Shown: in pieces, positions 36,201 to 51,200 of the stretch
Numbering within the stretch: the stretch's first letter is position 1
How the letters are laid out: the number at the start of each line of letters is the position of its first letter
Source of the DNA: Panagrolaimus kolymaensis
Lineage: Eukaryota; Nematoda; Chromadorea; Rhabditida; Panagrolaimidae
Length of the DNA: 64,000 bases
Assembly (NCBI GenBank): GCA_028622995.1
Contig: JAJQJQ010000006.1
Location: 930,001-994,000, forward strand
Reading direction: 5' to 3'
Position numbers and translations under genes: made by a program
The notes under the pieces: model-generated
Told to the model about the DNA's origin: nothing
Seen by the model: only the letters and a program-made list of their open reading frames with translations
Database searches by the model: none

Positions 36201-39200
36201 AGCATGTTCGCCCTCAGTTAATTGCAAACTTTGTAATTGAGTTGAAAATTTTGGTGGTTCTTTTGATGGAATCATTTGGGGTTGGGGTGAGCGTCGAAGA
36301 GCTTCCCTGCGATCAACTTTTCTTAAAGTAATCCTTTCACGCATAGGACTTCCCAATTTTTGTCGGGATTGTACCACCACTCGACCTTTCAAGGATGTGG
36401 TTCCAGATGAATTTGTTGCATCACATTGATACCATCCACCATCAGCCATAGTTGCATCAGATAAATATAAAATTGATTCTCCAGGAGTTTTGGGATTATT
36501 TTCAATTTTTATATTTCCACTTGATTGCAATGGACTTCCATCTCGGGACCAAGTCATTTTAGTGACATCATTCACAGCTTTACAATATAATTTTAATGAA
36601 TCCGTTTCATAAATGGTTACAGATTGAAATTTTCCAGTAAATTGTGGGGCTTCATTCTTTTTGATTTCTAAAAAAAATATCTGATCTTATTAGCTAACAC
36701 TTTAAAAAATAAAATAAAAAATTGTGAGGGTTTTTTTCTGTGAAATTTGATAGTTATTTTGGAAAAAGTTTTTTTTATTATTATTACCGAATTTATTTTT
36801 TGACCACAGTTTTTTTATTATCAAAAAAATGGTTTAGCTTATAGGTAAAAAAATACAAAATTCATGCCAATTTTATTAGTCAGAAATCCCCATGAATTCA
36901 GTTAACAAAAAAAAGATTAAATTTTTTTTATAAATTACACTTTTTTTAGAGCAACATACATCTACTCAGTTTTGATGGATTAAAATTTTTTTTCTTATTC
37001 CCAGAATGTTTAACGAAATCTCAGTTTTTTTTAAATCAAAAATTATGCTATTGTTTATCGTCCACAAAATGGCGCACACTCTCCGTTTTACTATTATCCT
37101 AGCATACAAATTCTAGGAACAGTTTCTCCCTTCTACCCCATATTGTTTTCCACACAAAAATGCAATCCAGTTTTTATTTATTTTTACGAAAAATAAAATG
37201 CCGAATACAAATTGAGTTTCCATTTTTAATAAATAAAAAAATTTCTTTTAATGTAGCATTAATTGTAACATGACAGTTTTTTTAAAATTACAAATTGATA
37301 TTATTTATCTTCATCAAATGAATGAAAATACTAGCAAGACAGTTTTAAAAAACCAAAAATTAAAAAAATCAAATTAAAACATCAAGATAGGTTTTTTTGC
37401 TTATCATCATCTTCCATTAAAAAAATTTTATTGCTAAATTAAGCAGAACGGAATAAATTAAAACTAGAAACAGGCGCTCACAGTTTTTATATGAATTTAT
37501 TCATTTTATTTAGAAAATCAATTATAAAAAAATTAACTGCTGTAGAAAAGGCCGCCACAGTTTCTAACTATCTTTTAACCAAATTTTTACAAAAAAGGCG
37601 TTTCTGTTTTTTCCCGTCCAGCAGTAGCAATTGTTCTCAGTTTAAAATAATCTCAACTTTGCTTTCGTGCAAATTTCTTTATCTACAGTTAAAAAAATCT
37701 TACTATTTTTTTATTAATAAAAATGTATGGAAATATTGCAACATGTAAATCAGTTTTAAAATAACTTTTATATAAAAAGAATTAATTATTTTAAAGTTAC
37801 AAAGAGTATTAATATTACTCATCGGTTTTAAGCTTTCTTAAGAAAACTTTTTTGGTCACTATCTTGGTTCTACTCAGTTTTTTTTCTTTGCTAAAGAAAT
37901 AGTTATTACTAATTTAAAGAAATTTTTTTCTAACGAACGATTTATTTCGCAGAGAGTTAAAAAAACCCTACTCTTTTTTAAATAAATTTATGGAGGCGCT
38001 ATCCAAATCCAGTTTTTTAAATTTTATATTTAATTAAAATAATTTTCTTACCTTGAATGGCAATATTGAATGAAGCTTTATTAGTTCCGCCAGAATTATT
38101 TGCAATGCATGAATATGTTTGAGCATCATTTTGTTGAATTTGTTTGATTATAAGAGTGTAAACTCCATTGGTGGCAGAAACTTGATATTTTTTATTATCA
38201 CTTTTTATTTCACTTCCATCTGCTTTTACCCATTTAAGCTAAAAAATTAATTTATCGTTATGCCACAGTTTCAAATTTTTGTAAGGATTTTAGGTGGAAA
38301 AAATGTTCCCATAGTATACAGTTTAAAAAAAAAATAATAATAGATAAAATTCAAGTCTTCAGTTTTGTTTAATAAATCCCAGAAGGAAATAAAAAATCAA
38401 AGATTTTCGATTCTTTAGAGTCTTTAATCCACTGGTGTTTCCAAAAATAATATTTTGTTTTATGTTTAAAAACATAAACAAAACTTTATAATTCAGTTAA
38501 TTAAAACTTAAAAAGGTTTAAAAAAAGCAAGAATTCAGAAATTTAAACAGTTTAAAATTATATCTAAGCTAAAAAGACATAAGAAAAATTATTTCCCAGC
38601 TATCGATGATTGTGTGATTCACATATATCACATATCATCGATCTCTCTCTTTCTCTTTTCTTCCTTTTTTTATACAAAAACATTTATCACGCTTTTGCTC
38701 TTTTGCTTATGCGCTAAAAGCAGACATGGGCAATAACCCGGTCCATGTCTGCTTCTCCGCAATATTACATAAAAGCAAAAGGGTAATCTTTCGTTTCTTC
38801 GTTGTTTTCCATTGATTCACTCAACGTTTCCTAAAACCTATTGAGCATTTTATTTGTGTGCTTGTATTATTATTATTTCTATTATTGTATTATTCATATT
38901 ATTATTTTATCCTACTGTATTTCCTACTGTGTATTTTATTCTGTAATTCTTAAAATAAATATCAAATAAGAATTTATATATTTATAGGGCTCTCAGTTAT
39001 TTTTTTTATGGAGCTTTAAAAATCGTAAAATAAATTACATCAGTTAAATAATTTAAATACTCGTATTATGTTATCTTTCACAATTTTATTTAATCATAAA
39101 AAAATCAAATTTTTTTCTTCGTCATAAATTAGCTGTTATCCTTGCAGTTTTTTTTACAACTAAAAGTTTTATACCAAAAAACAATAATTGAGTTTTATTT

Positions 39201-42200
39201 AAAGCAATGTCGAAAAACTCTTAACAATTTTAATACTTTCTCTAAAAATTTGAATAATAAGCAACAAATTTTCTAAACAGTTAATTTAAAAAACATAAAA
39301 AAAAATTATGTAAGGCTACAAAAATTATAAACAGTTTAATATCCACCATGGATTCAGTTTTTTAAATTCAAATGACACCTGTAAATACTCAGTTTTAACA
39401 TACCTTTAAAAAAATGCTTAAAAAACATCGATACCCAATGACATACTTAATTTGAAAAAATAAAAAAGCTTTTTTTTTTCAAAACAAGATTTTAAAAATG
39501 GTTACAGTTTAAACGTGAAATCTATAGAATTTTGAATATTTTAATTTCAAACTCAAGATGGAAAATATACTGATCAGTTTCGATACATATCACTTTATAA
39601 AAATGTTCAAAAGTGTTTTTTCTGCACAAAGTAAGTTATAAAATAAAACTATAAAATACTAGAAAATTTGAACCTATTAATCAAAATCCAGTTTTTTTAA
39701 ATTTTACTAAAGATATAATTTCTTTATTTCTTACCTGTGGAGCAGGTTGTCCAGAAATTTTAGCTGTAAATGTTGCAGAATCTCCTATTTTAGCTATAGC
39801 AGGTTGAGGAGGTTGTGTAAAATTTGGAGCTTTTATTGCTGCTCCTCCAACCGTAACTTGGGGTTGGGCTTGTTGCTGCTGTTGTTGGGGTTGTTGCCCG
39901 ACACCACCACGTTGTTGAGTTAGTTGTTGGGTTTGCTGCTGTCCAGTTACACGAGTTTGCATTTGTTGCTGCTGGGGTTGTTGTTGCTGTTGTTGAGGAA
40001 GGACTCCATTAGTTTTAGATGGTGTTTGTTGTTGTTGCTGCTGCTTAAAATTAATTGGAGCCATATTTGATTGTTGTTGATAAAATTGTTGTTGTTGTTG
40101 ATTTTGCTGCTCAAGTAAATATTGAGTTTGTTGTGGAAGTTGTTGATAGGGATGAGTTCGAGGTTTATTTGACTCAAAATTATAATCAACTTGTTGTTGA
40201 GTTGATGAAGAATATGAATCTCTTGAAGTTACAATTGGCTTTTGCTGCTGTCGCCAACTGGGTCTTTGTTGAGATTGTTGTTGTTGTTGAATTTGGGGTT
40301 GAGTATAATGTTGATATACGTAAGGAGAATCTAATTCTTCACGAGTTTGATAAAAATAATCTTCTTCTTCTCGATTTATTTGCTGCTGTCGAGAAGTAGG
40401 TTGAGAATATTCTGATTGTTGAATTTGTTGTTGAACAACTTCTTGATATTGATGCTGTTGTTGTTGCGGTTGTTGGGTATGCGACTGATAAGAGGCTGAT
40501 CGTACAACTTCAGGTTCCTGATAAAAATGTTGCTGCTGTTGTTGGTGATGTTTATGAGAAACTTGGGGTTGTCGATAAGCTGGCTCAGATGATACAGTTA
40601 CCGCAGGTGGTGGATGTCGTTGTTGTTGCCTTAAAGGTTCTTGATATAATGAAACCGGCTCCTGATAATGTGATTGTTGTTGTTGAGCAGGAGCTGGTTG
40701 GCGCAAATGCTCGGTTTGTTGATAATATGTTGTTTGAGCAGGTTGTTGTTGTCCTTGTTGGTGTTGTTTTTGCTGCTTGGGTGAATGTTGAGCAACAACT
40801 TGGGTTGGTTGTGGTTGCAATGGAAAGACTTCAATGCTAGCTGAGTTCTGAGCCTGAAAAACAAATATTGAGATATTTCAGTTTTAATCATTAAATAAAA
40901 GTTATTTTTCGCGTATTATTTATTCACCCCACAGTTTAAACGAATAAACCCTCAAAATAAAGAACAGTTTTAAATTTTTGTCTTCTAATGATAAGACATT
41001 TTTTCAATGAATTAATATTTTAAAAAAGCTTCGAAGTTCGAACAACAATGCAGAACACAGTTAAAAAAATAAAAAACTTTTTTAACATTTAAAAAAAAGA
41101 GTCTTTTATTCATCGGGTAATAATTTGCTTTCAAGAAAAATTAAAAGAAAGAGACCACAGTTTTTTGGAAAGTATTTAATTTTAAAATTAAAAAAAAGTT
41201 TCTTAAAAATAAATGTTTGTTGCAAAGTGAAAACATTTAAAATAATATTATCGAAAATATAACAGATGACGCAGTTATTTTAATAATGATAAAAGATTAA
41301 AAGATGGCTCAAGCTTGAAACTTATGTGAAGAACATCCAGTTAAAATAATTATTGCCCAGTTTAAAGAAGTATTACACTTATTTTGTGGTAAAAATACAA
41401 ATTAAATTTTTATTCATTGAAAATGAAAAAAAATGAAAAACACAACAAAATTCCACAGTTTTAAATGTTATTTAAATTTGATTATAAAATAAAATCAATG
41501 CTTAGTGAACAAAAAAAGTGAAAAGCCACACCTAAAAAGATGATACAAATGTCAGTTTTAAGAGTAATTTTTTAAACTAAATTTTTGAGTTTTAAATATG
41601 TATGAAAATATTCTTTGCAATACGACGGGAACAAACTCATTGAGTTATAAAGGAAATAGAAAACCTGCTTGCTACAGTTAGATAAAACAAAAAAAATAAA
41701 GAATTAAAGAATTTTTTCTATTAATTTCAAATTTTCCCATCATCATTAAGTTGCCCCAGTTTTTTTATAATTTTTAATTTTTTAATAAATTTAACTTAAT
41801 AATCAACTGAAAACGTAAATTATCAGTTTTACTTTCATCAAAAAACGGGACTTAAATCAATCAAAGAGGCGCTAAGGCCACAGTTTATTTACACCACTAA
41901 ATAATTGTAATTTACAGTTTACTTCCATCCTCCAAAAAAAAAATAAATAAAATTCCACCTTCAAAAAAAAGGATAAATAAAAAAAAGACGCGGCTGTTTT
42001 TAATGCATACCCACACTACTGCCAAGTTAAAAAAAAAATAAGCGAAAAAAAAGAAATAATTTTTTAATCAACAATATTTTCTTCTTCTTCCTCCAAGCTA
42101 TCTATCTATTTATCTATCTATCCTCATCAACAAAGAAAAAAAAGAAACAAAAGCCAAAGCCAATGAAGAAAAAAACGAACACAACGATGGTTGAAAATCT

Positions 42201-45200
42201 CGAACGCAATTATTTTCTTTTCCTTTTTTTTTCTCCTACTCTCTTTCCTCTCTCAATTCATTTGCTTACTTTTTTTTTCATTCACCTTTATTTTTTTGTT
42301 TCCAAATCATTATTTTTGATGGTGGGCGAGACGACAACTATGATCTTGGGTGGATGGATGAATGTGTTTGAGTCTCTATCTTTCTACCTCTCTTAAAATT
42401 TTTTTTTATCCCTGCCTTGATCCGCATTTTTTGTTTCTCTCACTTGAAGGAATGAAAAAAGGTAAGAGATTTTTTTTGAAAGCCAAAAAGCCAGCCTTGA
42501 ATAAATCTTTAGCTATCCATCCTCAATATCTCATTTGCTTGCTTCTTTAATTTCTTTCTTTTTTGTTTTTGATGGATAACACTAACGAAAAATCTTTGCA
42601 GAATGAAAATAAAAATTAGAACAAAAGTAAATTAAAATATGAATTTTATTTTTATTGCGAAAAAAAGTGGTGTGATGAATCTAAAAAAAGCTTAATGCGA
42701 CGATATCAGTTAAATTTTTTTATGAATCCATTTACTTTTCTTACAATACAGTTTATTCAAAGACAACATGAATTGTGAAGAATACAGTTATGAAAAGCTT
42801 ATTAAAAAAATCGCAGTTTTTTATTGTTGTAAAGTTTATTGGATTAATATCCCAGAAACACACATTCTTTTGCAGTTTTTTAGCCTTTGAATATTATTAT
42901 AATTACACATAAATAAATTTGTAATTAATTTTCCATTAAAAGACAACTACTCAGTTTGAGAAAAAAAAACCATTCTTACCCAAAATAAATTACCCTTTTA
43001 TTCCTAAATAATTTTTCAAGAAAAAGCTAACAGTTTAAAAACAATTATTTTTAACGAAGACTGAATGATTAATAAATGTTAGAATTTTGGAAGATTATAA
43101 TAATCGACAGTTTAAAAGAAGCGAATTCTTGTAATTATCTTAAACTTAATAAAAGGTTTGGTTCCGTCCATCGCGTTTAATAAATAACAGTTTTTTTCAC
43201 CCTAAAATTCTATGATAAAAAACCGAGTGCAGTTTCAAATATATCCCTCATCCTCAAATATTTTCAGTTTTTTATTCTTCCTATAATCCATCAAAATGCC
43301 ATTAGATAGATATATTTTCCTTCTTTTTGTCATCAATTAAAAATCCCTTTTTTTTTTATGAAGAAGGAAAGGTGAATAGGCAAGCTTAAAATTTTTTTTG
43401 CAAATAAAAAACAGCTCAAGCTAATCAATGTTTAAAAAAATAAATAAAAGAAGACAAAAAAAATAGAGTGGGCAAATGAGACGACTAGGATGAGATCTCT
43501 CTCCCACTCTTGAGCTCTCTATCTTGAAGTTTTCCAAACACAAATGAAGTGGTTTGTGTGGATGTTGCAGAAAAATGGCTGTATTTGAAAAAAAAAGAGT
43601 GAAGAAACAGTTTTTTTTGGAAATTAAAATTTATAAAATCAATAAATGTGATTTTTAATAAAAGAAGCGAAAAAGGAAATCCTATATTTTTCAAATTATT
43701 GTGAAGACTCTTTTTTTTTAAAACAAAGCTTCATTACGTCAATTTTTTAAAGAATGCAGTTAAAAAAATAATTTTGTGTGCAAAATAAAGAAGTCCGAAA
43801 GCATTGTAAATAGATTCAGTTTTATATCATAAAATTGCATTATGTGTTTATGTTACAAAAATGGGCAGAGTAAATAGCTAAGAAAAATTAATTTTTTATA
43901 TAACTATTTGTTTTTAAGGTGCCTAGAAGATGCGCAGTTTTACAACTAACAAGAAGCCGAAAAAAACAGTTCAAAGTTTGATGGATAAAAAGATCCAAAA
44001 AAATCATATGTTTTAGTCAGTTAAATTATTTTAAAAAAATGCTTTCAACAAAATATGAAACGGTTTAAAAAATTTGAGAAAATGTGTATCAGTCATTTAT
44101 TTTCTTGGAGTTAATAAATAAATGAGATAAATTAAAATTTTGATAAACTAGTAAATGAAGACATACCAAAAGAAATCAGTTTATAAAATTTTTTTTAAAA
44201 GAAACAAAAAACGGAAGAAAAAAAACATAATTTAATATATTGGGTGACATTATTTACATTAGATAAGAAATTTATTTATGTTCGGCAACAACAGTTTTTA
44301 TGCTCCAAATTTCTAAATCCCGCACCTCATTTTTTTTATTATCACCCACAAATAACGAACTAAACTTTTGATATAGAAATTAATCCCTAACCCAAATACG
44401 TATACAGTTTATCAACAATAAAAAAATAAATATTAAACTGATTTTTCTTTCTTTTTTTCCTTTTCAATCCCACGTTTGTTTCATCAACATCCATCCCTCT
44501 CATCATTTTTTTCATTTCATTAAAAAACAAAAGTTTATCCTCAAATAAATATTTTCTCATCAGTTTATCCTTCTCTAAAAAGCTTCCTATCCCTCTCATA
44601 CATTTTTTTACATTTTCACCTTCGCTTTTGCTTTCACTTATTTGTTCTTTGTTTTTTTGTTTTTGCTTTTTTTTAAATCCAAGCCTGCTGTGGTGGTGGC
44701 GGATGTGTTTGTTTGAGAATGCATTGCGTTTATCCGTGCAAATTAAGCCTAAAAAAATCCACCCGCATCTTTCAGGCATTGATACTTTCCTTCCCCGCCT
44801 TTATTTTGAATGTTTTCTCTATCTTCCTTTTTTTTTTTGCATAATAAAAAAAAGTTTGTTTAAAACCTTCATTTTTTTTGTTGAGGTACATAGGTGCAAT
44901 GGCGATTGATGACGATCAACAAAAAGAAAGAAAGATGTGTTTGTTCTCCTCATCGTTAAAAAAAAAGGTTTCTAAACGATCTGGAATCATAATAAAATAA
45001 TAAAATAAAATGCAATGGTAACGTAACGACTTTGATTTTTTTATGAGGCAAAAAAGAAGGAAGAACAACTGTTTTTTTTTTTCTTTGCTTATTGCTTGTT
45101 TCATTGGTGGCAAAAGACGCAAGCAACCGATGAAACGAGGTAGAAAGCATCCGTAAAAAAATGATAATAAAAATTTGTGTTGCTGCTTACATAGAGACAA

Positions 45201-48200
45201 GTATTGGAAGAAGAATGGGGGCGGTTTTGATGAAAGATTTGAGAAAAAAAAGGTGAGAATATTTTGATTATATTCTTTAACCTTTTTTCTTTCTTTTCTC
45301 TTCATTTATATTTTTTTATTTTAATCAAAGTATACTCACTCAAAGTCTCACCACCTCGAGAAAAAAAAATTCAGTTTTATTTTTACTTTTGCAAAAGCAA
45401 TAAAGAAAGGAAGTTTTATTTTTGAATTTATTGGTTTATATCAAAGTCAATAAAAAAAGTAAATGCAAGCCAATTAGAAAAATAAAGAAAAAAGGAATTT
45501 ATAATCGACTCAAGTAAATCTCAAACAGTTTTTTTGGCTTAAGTTTTGTTAAAAGTTGAAAAGACAGTTTTTATTTTGTAAATGATTTTAAAACTTTTGA
45601 ATGCTACAACAGTTTAAAAAAAGGTAATATAATGATCACCCCTTTCTCTAAAGACACATATGGATATTAAATCAAGAATTTAATAGATTATTTTTTGTCA
45701 AAATTAACTTATACAACCACATACACAGTTTTAAAACAAAAAAAAATGAAAAATTTAAATGTTTAAGTCGCCAATTAACCGGAAATTCAAAAATCCAGTT
45801 TAAATTAATTACTAAATTTGATCAAAAATAGTTTTCGCCAGAAAAAAAAACATAACTCACGAACACTCTCACCGCTGGAAAGGTTCCTCACAGTTTTGTT
45901 TTATAAAATAAAATAAATAAAAATTATTGCTAACAAAATGGAAAAATTGATAATTAAAAATATGGTGCTAGAAAAAAATGCAAGAAAATTTATAATTAAA
46001 TCAAAATATGTTACTACAGTTTTTTTACCCTAAGTCACGATAAAATGATAAAAAAAAGTTTATAATTATGAATAAATTTAAAATTGGCGCAAATTGTTAC
46101 AATAAAAAAATAAAAAGAAATGAAGATTTTTAAGCCCAGCAACCATTTAAGAATATTGTCAGTTTTATTTTTAATTAATTTGAAAAAAAATTTAGCGAGT
46201 AAAATAGAAAAAATGTCAAAAAATTATAATTAACCAAGCAAATATTCCACATATTTTTTGGGATTTAATATCATTAAAAAATTTAACGATATTTTTTAGT
46301 TTTGAATTGATTTTAAGATCGTGCCACTCATCGCAGTTAATAAATGTTTTAAATCATCCGCTGGTCAACTTACTCAAATACAGTTTTCCAAACAAATTTT
46401 TTTTTAAATATATTTTTCCATCAGAATAAATTTTCTCCAAATTCAGAGAAGATACAGTTTATATAAAAAAATTTAACAATAAAAATGGTACTTTTTTTGC
46501 AATAGACATGTTCACCAGTTTTTATTTAATTAACTACAAAAAAGCAAGCCTTTTCATAATACAGTTTACTCCAGAAAAAAAAAAAGAAATGCCACCAATC
46601 AGAGGGGCAAAGATAATTCCAGTTTTAATTAATTACTAATATTATTCAAATCCAGTTTTCAAAAAAAGAAGAAGAAGATAATTACTGTAAACTCTCACTA
46701 CGCCGAAGGCTTTCTTAGTTTTGTTTTATATTTATTGTTTAATAAAAAAATTATAAAAAACTATTGCGAGCTAGTTAGAAAAAATTAAAAATATAGTAGC
46801 GAAAATTTATAATTGAAAATACAGTTTTTAAGTGTGAAAAAAATTTTAAATAGCCACCTATTGTTGCAGTTAAATCGTAATATAATACGATCACCGTCGT
46901 TGGAAGAAAACAGTTTTACAAACAAGCTTTTTTTAAATACGTATAATTGCCCATATTTGAATTATTTTCTAACCAAAAAAAAGACACCGCCAGTTTATAG
47001 AAAAAATTTTTTATCCAACAATTACCAGTTTTCATTTATAATTAACTACAAAAAAGCTTTTTATAGCACTCAGCAAACAAACAAAAAAATATAATTGACA
47101 CAATACAACTATCCGTATTCAGTTTTTTTCCCAGCATGAAATCTGTTTAATTTGTAAAAAATATTTTTAATTAAGGATAAGTTTAACAATATTGCAAACA
47201 ATGATCGAGTTATAAAAAAAAGTTTTGATACCAACCACCATCGGGCTTATTTAAATGCAGTTTAAAAAAAGGTTAATTTACGATATTAATTTTCATTCGG
47301 AAATATCAACCATGGCGACAGTTTACAAAAAAAAAAAGAATTTAATAAAAAAAGGCACTGTTTATGAAACCAATCAATTGTACGTACAATGATGGTATTC
47401 ATTTATAACTAACAAAAAACATATTTCGAATTCAGTTTTTCCCTAACAAAAAAAATGACAAAAATAAACGTTATTAAACAAAATTGCATATGTATTTGAT
47501 TGCAAATTTTAACTTAAAACTCAATATTTGTTTCTGATATTCCTAGATTATTTCTATCCACATACTACACCGCAATCCTCCAGTTTAATAAGTCATAATA
47601 TTATGTTTTTTTTAAATCAATGAAAAAAATAGTTAGAATACATTTTTTCTCTCAAATGAATAACTATTCTTTTCATTCTTTATTAATAGCTTTTTATAAT
47701 TCCTATGAGCTCTTAGTATAAAATTTATATTTTTGAAAAAGATGATGACAGTTTAAAAATTATCAATTTTGTAATAATATTTTGTTTGTTTTTGAAACAT
47801 TCGCTTTTTTTACAATGAATTTTAGTGAAAATGAGCAAAGTATGTATTTTTTATATGCCAAAATAAAAGTTCCCATAGCTATTGAAATGCACCCAGTTTA
47901 TTTTAATTTTTTATAAAACATGTTGGATGTTTCGCAGTTTAACGACTTTTGTTTTTTATTTCTTTGAGCAATAAATTAATTTTAAATAATGGATTGACGA
48001 CTGCTGCCAGTTAATTTTTTTTTATTTTGCCCCTAAATATCTTCTTCCCGCTTGTCTCAACAAAGAAAAAAAGTGCGACGTCAGTGAACGAAGAAAAAGG
48101 AAAAGTTATTCTTTGATTGAAAAGCCATTTAATCAACAACAAAAAAAGCAAAAACAAAACAAAAGAAATTTGGAGTGGAAAAATAAATGCTTTACTTTTT

Positions 48201-51200
48201 TTTGCATTTTGGAAGCAAAAGTTTTTTTTCAATCATTCTCTTTTTTGATTATCGAAGACGAAAAGGTGGGATGAAACTTTGTGAGATAAAACAACAAAGT
48301 GTGAAAAAAAAGAAGTTTTTTTTTATTTAAAATTGATTGACAAGGGATTTTGAAAAGAAAGCTTTGAAAAAAAAAAGAAATGGAAAAGAGTAAAGTTTTG
48401 GGCAACCAAATTTCATATGAATCAGTTTAAAATTATAAATAAATTTCTAAAAAAAACCCTCAATTTGAGGTTGGATTCCAGTTTGCATGGAAACACTGAA
48501 TTTAGCACCGAAAAGTAAACTTTTTTTTTTATTCGACCGAATAAACTTAAAAACAGTTAAAAACGCAAATTTAAATGGCGAAACAGAAATTAACAGTTTT
48601 ATTTTTTTTATATTTACTTCAAAAGGTTATTTCCAATTTGCACAGTTTTTTCTTTCATCAAAAAATGCAAAATGGAAATTAAAATTTTTTAATTTTTTTA
48701 TTCCAACTAAAAAAAATCTCGCAGTTTTATATTGAAATCTGATTTTTATTTTAATTATAAAATCAACATAAATTTTTAGCTTATTATCCAACGCTGCTAA
48801 TCAGCTATTCATAAAACGCGTTTAATAGTGGCACAGAATTATTGAAAAGAAATATGTTGATTATTCAACTACAGTTTATTATTTTCTTATTATTTACTAT
48901 CAAAATTTAAGAAAAAATTTACACACAGAAAATTGGGCTTTATGCCATGATTAGACAATGGTCATCAGTTTAAAATTTCTTAAAACAAAATGATAATAAT
49001 TTCATTTTAATTGAGTAGGTTTATACAGTTTTTCTTTTTTTAAACAAAAGCAAAATGATAGCAACAAAATAATTGTTTTTTGAAGTTACACTTCAACATT
49101 CAGTTTCATCTCTTTAAAGGGACATAGCTATTTCATGCCTTTTCAAAAATTTCGATACTGGGGCTGATAGGAACAGTCGGGGCGGCGCGTGTTTGAATTA
49201 CCGTGTCACTTCTGTCTTACACGGTAATTCAAACACGCGCCTTACCAAGTGTAACTTGCAGTGCCCGCAAACGAAATTTCAAAAAAGGCATGAAATAGCT
49301 ATGTCCCTTTAAATTGCATAATTTATAAAGCTAGTGAATATTTTTAGCAAAATTAAAAGTGAGAATACAGTTATAAAAAAAATATTTAAAAAATATTTCG
49401 CTCCTACAATTTCTGATCGATCAACAGTTTATTATATTTTTCTCATATATTAAAAAAATAATAATGAAAAACCCTTTTTTTAACAATTCGTCGCCAACTG
49501 ATAAAAAAATTGAATGTGAAAAAATAATATAATTTAAATTTAATTTGAAGCGAAGGGGTACTCAGTTTTATTTTTTTAAAGAATATTATCCACCGCACAG
49601 AAATTTGGGCAGTTTAAAATTATTATATTTAATAAATTTTCGATTCTAACCCTATTATAACTCAGTTAACTTTTATAAAACATTTTCGCGTTCTGCAGTT
49701 TAAAAAAAGAATAAAAATAAAGTATCTAGAGAAACTTACTTTTCCATAAATATTATCGGCAAGAAGGGTATATTCTCCATTATCATCTGGAGTAACGCTT
49801 GAAATTCTCAACAACGCCAATGATCCTCGATAACTTTGAGTTATTCTTTGTGAACCATTGGGAGAAAGAGGTCGACCATTTTTAAACCACGTTACCTATA
49901 ATTCGGTGATAGATGAAACGGTTTTAAAAAATTTACATAAAAATTTTGTATCCTTAATTTATGGTGGGTTAATTGTATTCAGTTTTTAGTAGAGATTTAA
50001 TTATTAAAAATTAAATTTAATCCACGTTGGATGGAAGGGGTGCAGTTTATTTTTTACAAAAGTAAAAATATTCTTTTTTTCACGAAATTATCTTGACTTT
50101 TCAAATTAATAAATAACATCTCAGTTTAAATAGGAGATGTATTAAAGATTGTTAATAGATAATCAGTTTGTATTTTGTAAAAGAGAATAAATAAGATCTG
50201 ATATTTAATGACGATTTATATTATTTTAAAAAAATCGAGTGACGATGCACTCCAGTTTTAATTTAAAAATTTAATAAAAAATAATTTACTTCTTGAAACC
50301 TAAGTATTATTTCCTATTTAGTCCTATGATTATGTTTACTTACAGTTTTGCCTAAAAAATACAATAATCTTGTCAATACAGTTATAAAAAAATTGTGAAA
50401 AAAGGGAGAAAGAATTGAAGCAGTTTTTTCTTTATAATATTTAAAACAATAGTATCAATAATGATGACTTTATGATTAAAATAGGAAAAGAAGATCAAAT
50501 TACGCAGTTTTAAAATATAAAAAATATAATTGAAATAAATTGGGGTTTTTTTTTGTAAGATTCAGAAAGATTACAGTCGAGCTAGATGCCTCCAGTTAAA
50601 GTATTCTTTTTCCGTAGAGAAAAATGCTAATTTGAAACAGTTATAAAATCTTTGAAAAAAATAATATGAAAGTTTTTTATAGCTCAATCAACAGACAGAT
50701 ATCATTAATATAACTCGCGATCGGGTTAGTAAATTATTTTACTTAAATTTAATAAATGTTTACATTAATTTGTGCCCATATATCAAAACACAGTTTTTTT
50801 AAATTTAATTAATTTTTTTAAAAAAATTTTTTTAAAGTCATTGAAGTCATGCTAATGCAGTTTTTTATTTTTCTAGAAATCAAAAAGAAACGTTCTCATA
50901 TTGGCTCAGTTTTAATTATTTAAATTAGCAATACAGAACACAGTTTAACATACCCTTGGTTTAGGATTTCCAATAACATTACATTGTAAAATGGCATCCG
51001 TGCCTTCAGTTAATTTCAGGCCTTTCATCTCTGTTTTAAATATAGGACCACTTCCTCCATTTCCTCCTCCTCCATTGCCTCGATTATTAAATCCAGCAAG
51101 TTCGGGTTCGGTTTCACTTTCTGAAACACCCCATCCGCCTGTTTCACTATCCGAACCAAAATTGGAACTTAAATATTGATTTCGTTCCATTTGTCTTTGA

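Noticed and set aside
44387..44779. 130-aa minus-strand frame in the large ketn-1 intron
   Set aside because: Lys/Met-rich with a chance KRKKRKKN stretch; no homology that I recognise, no splice support.
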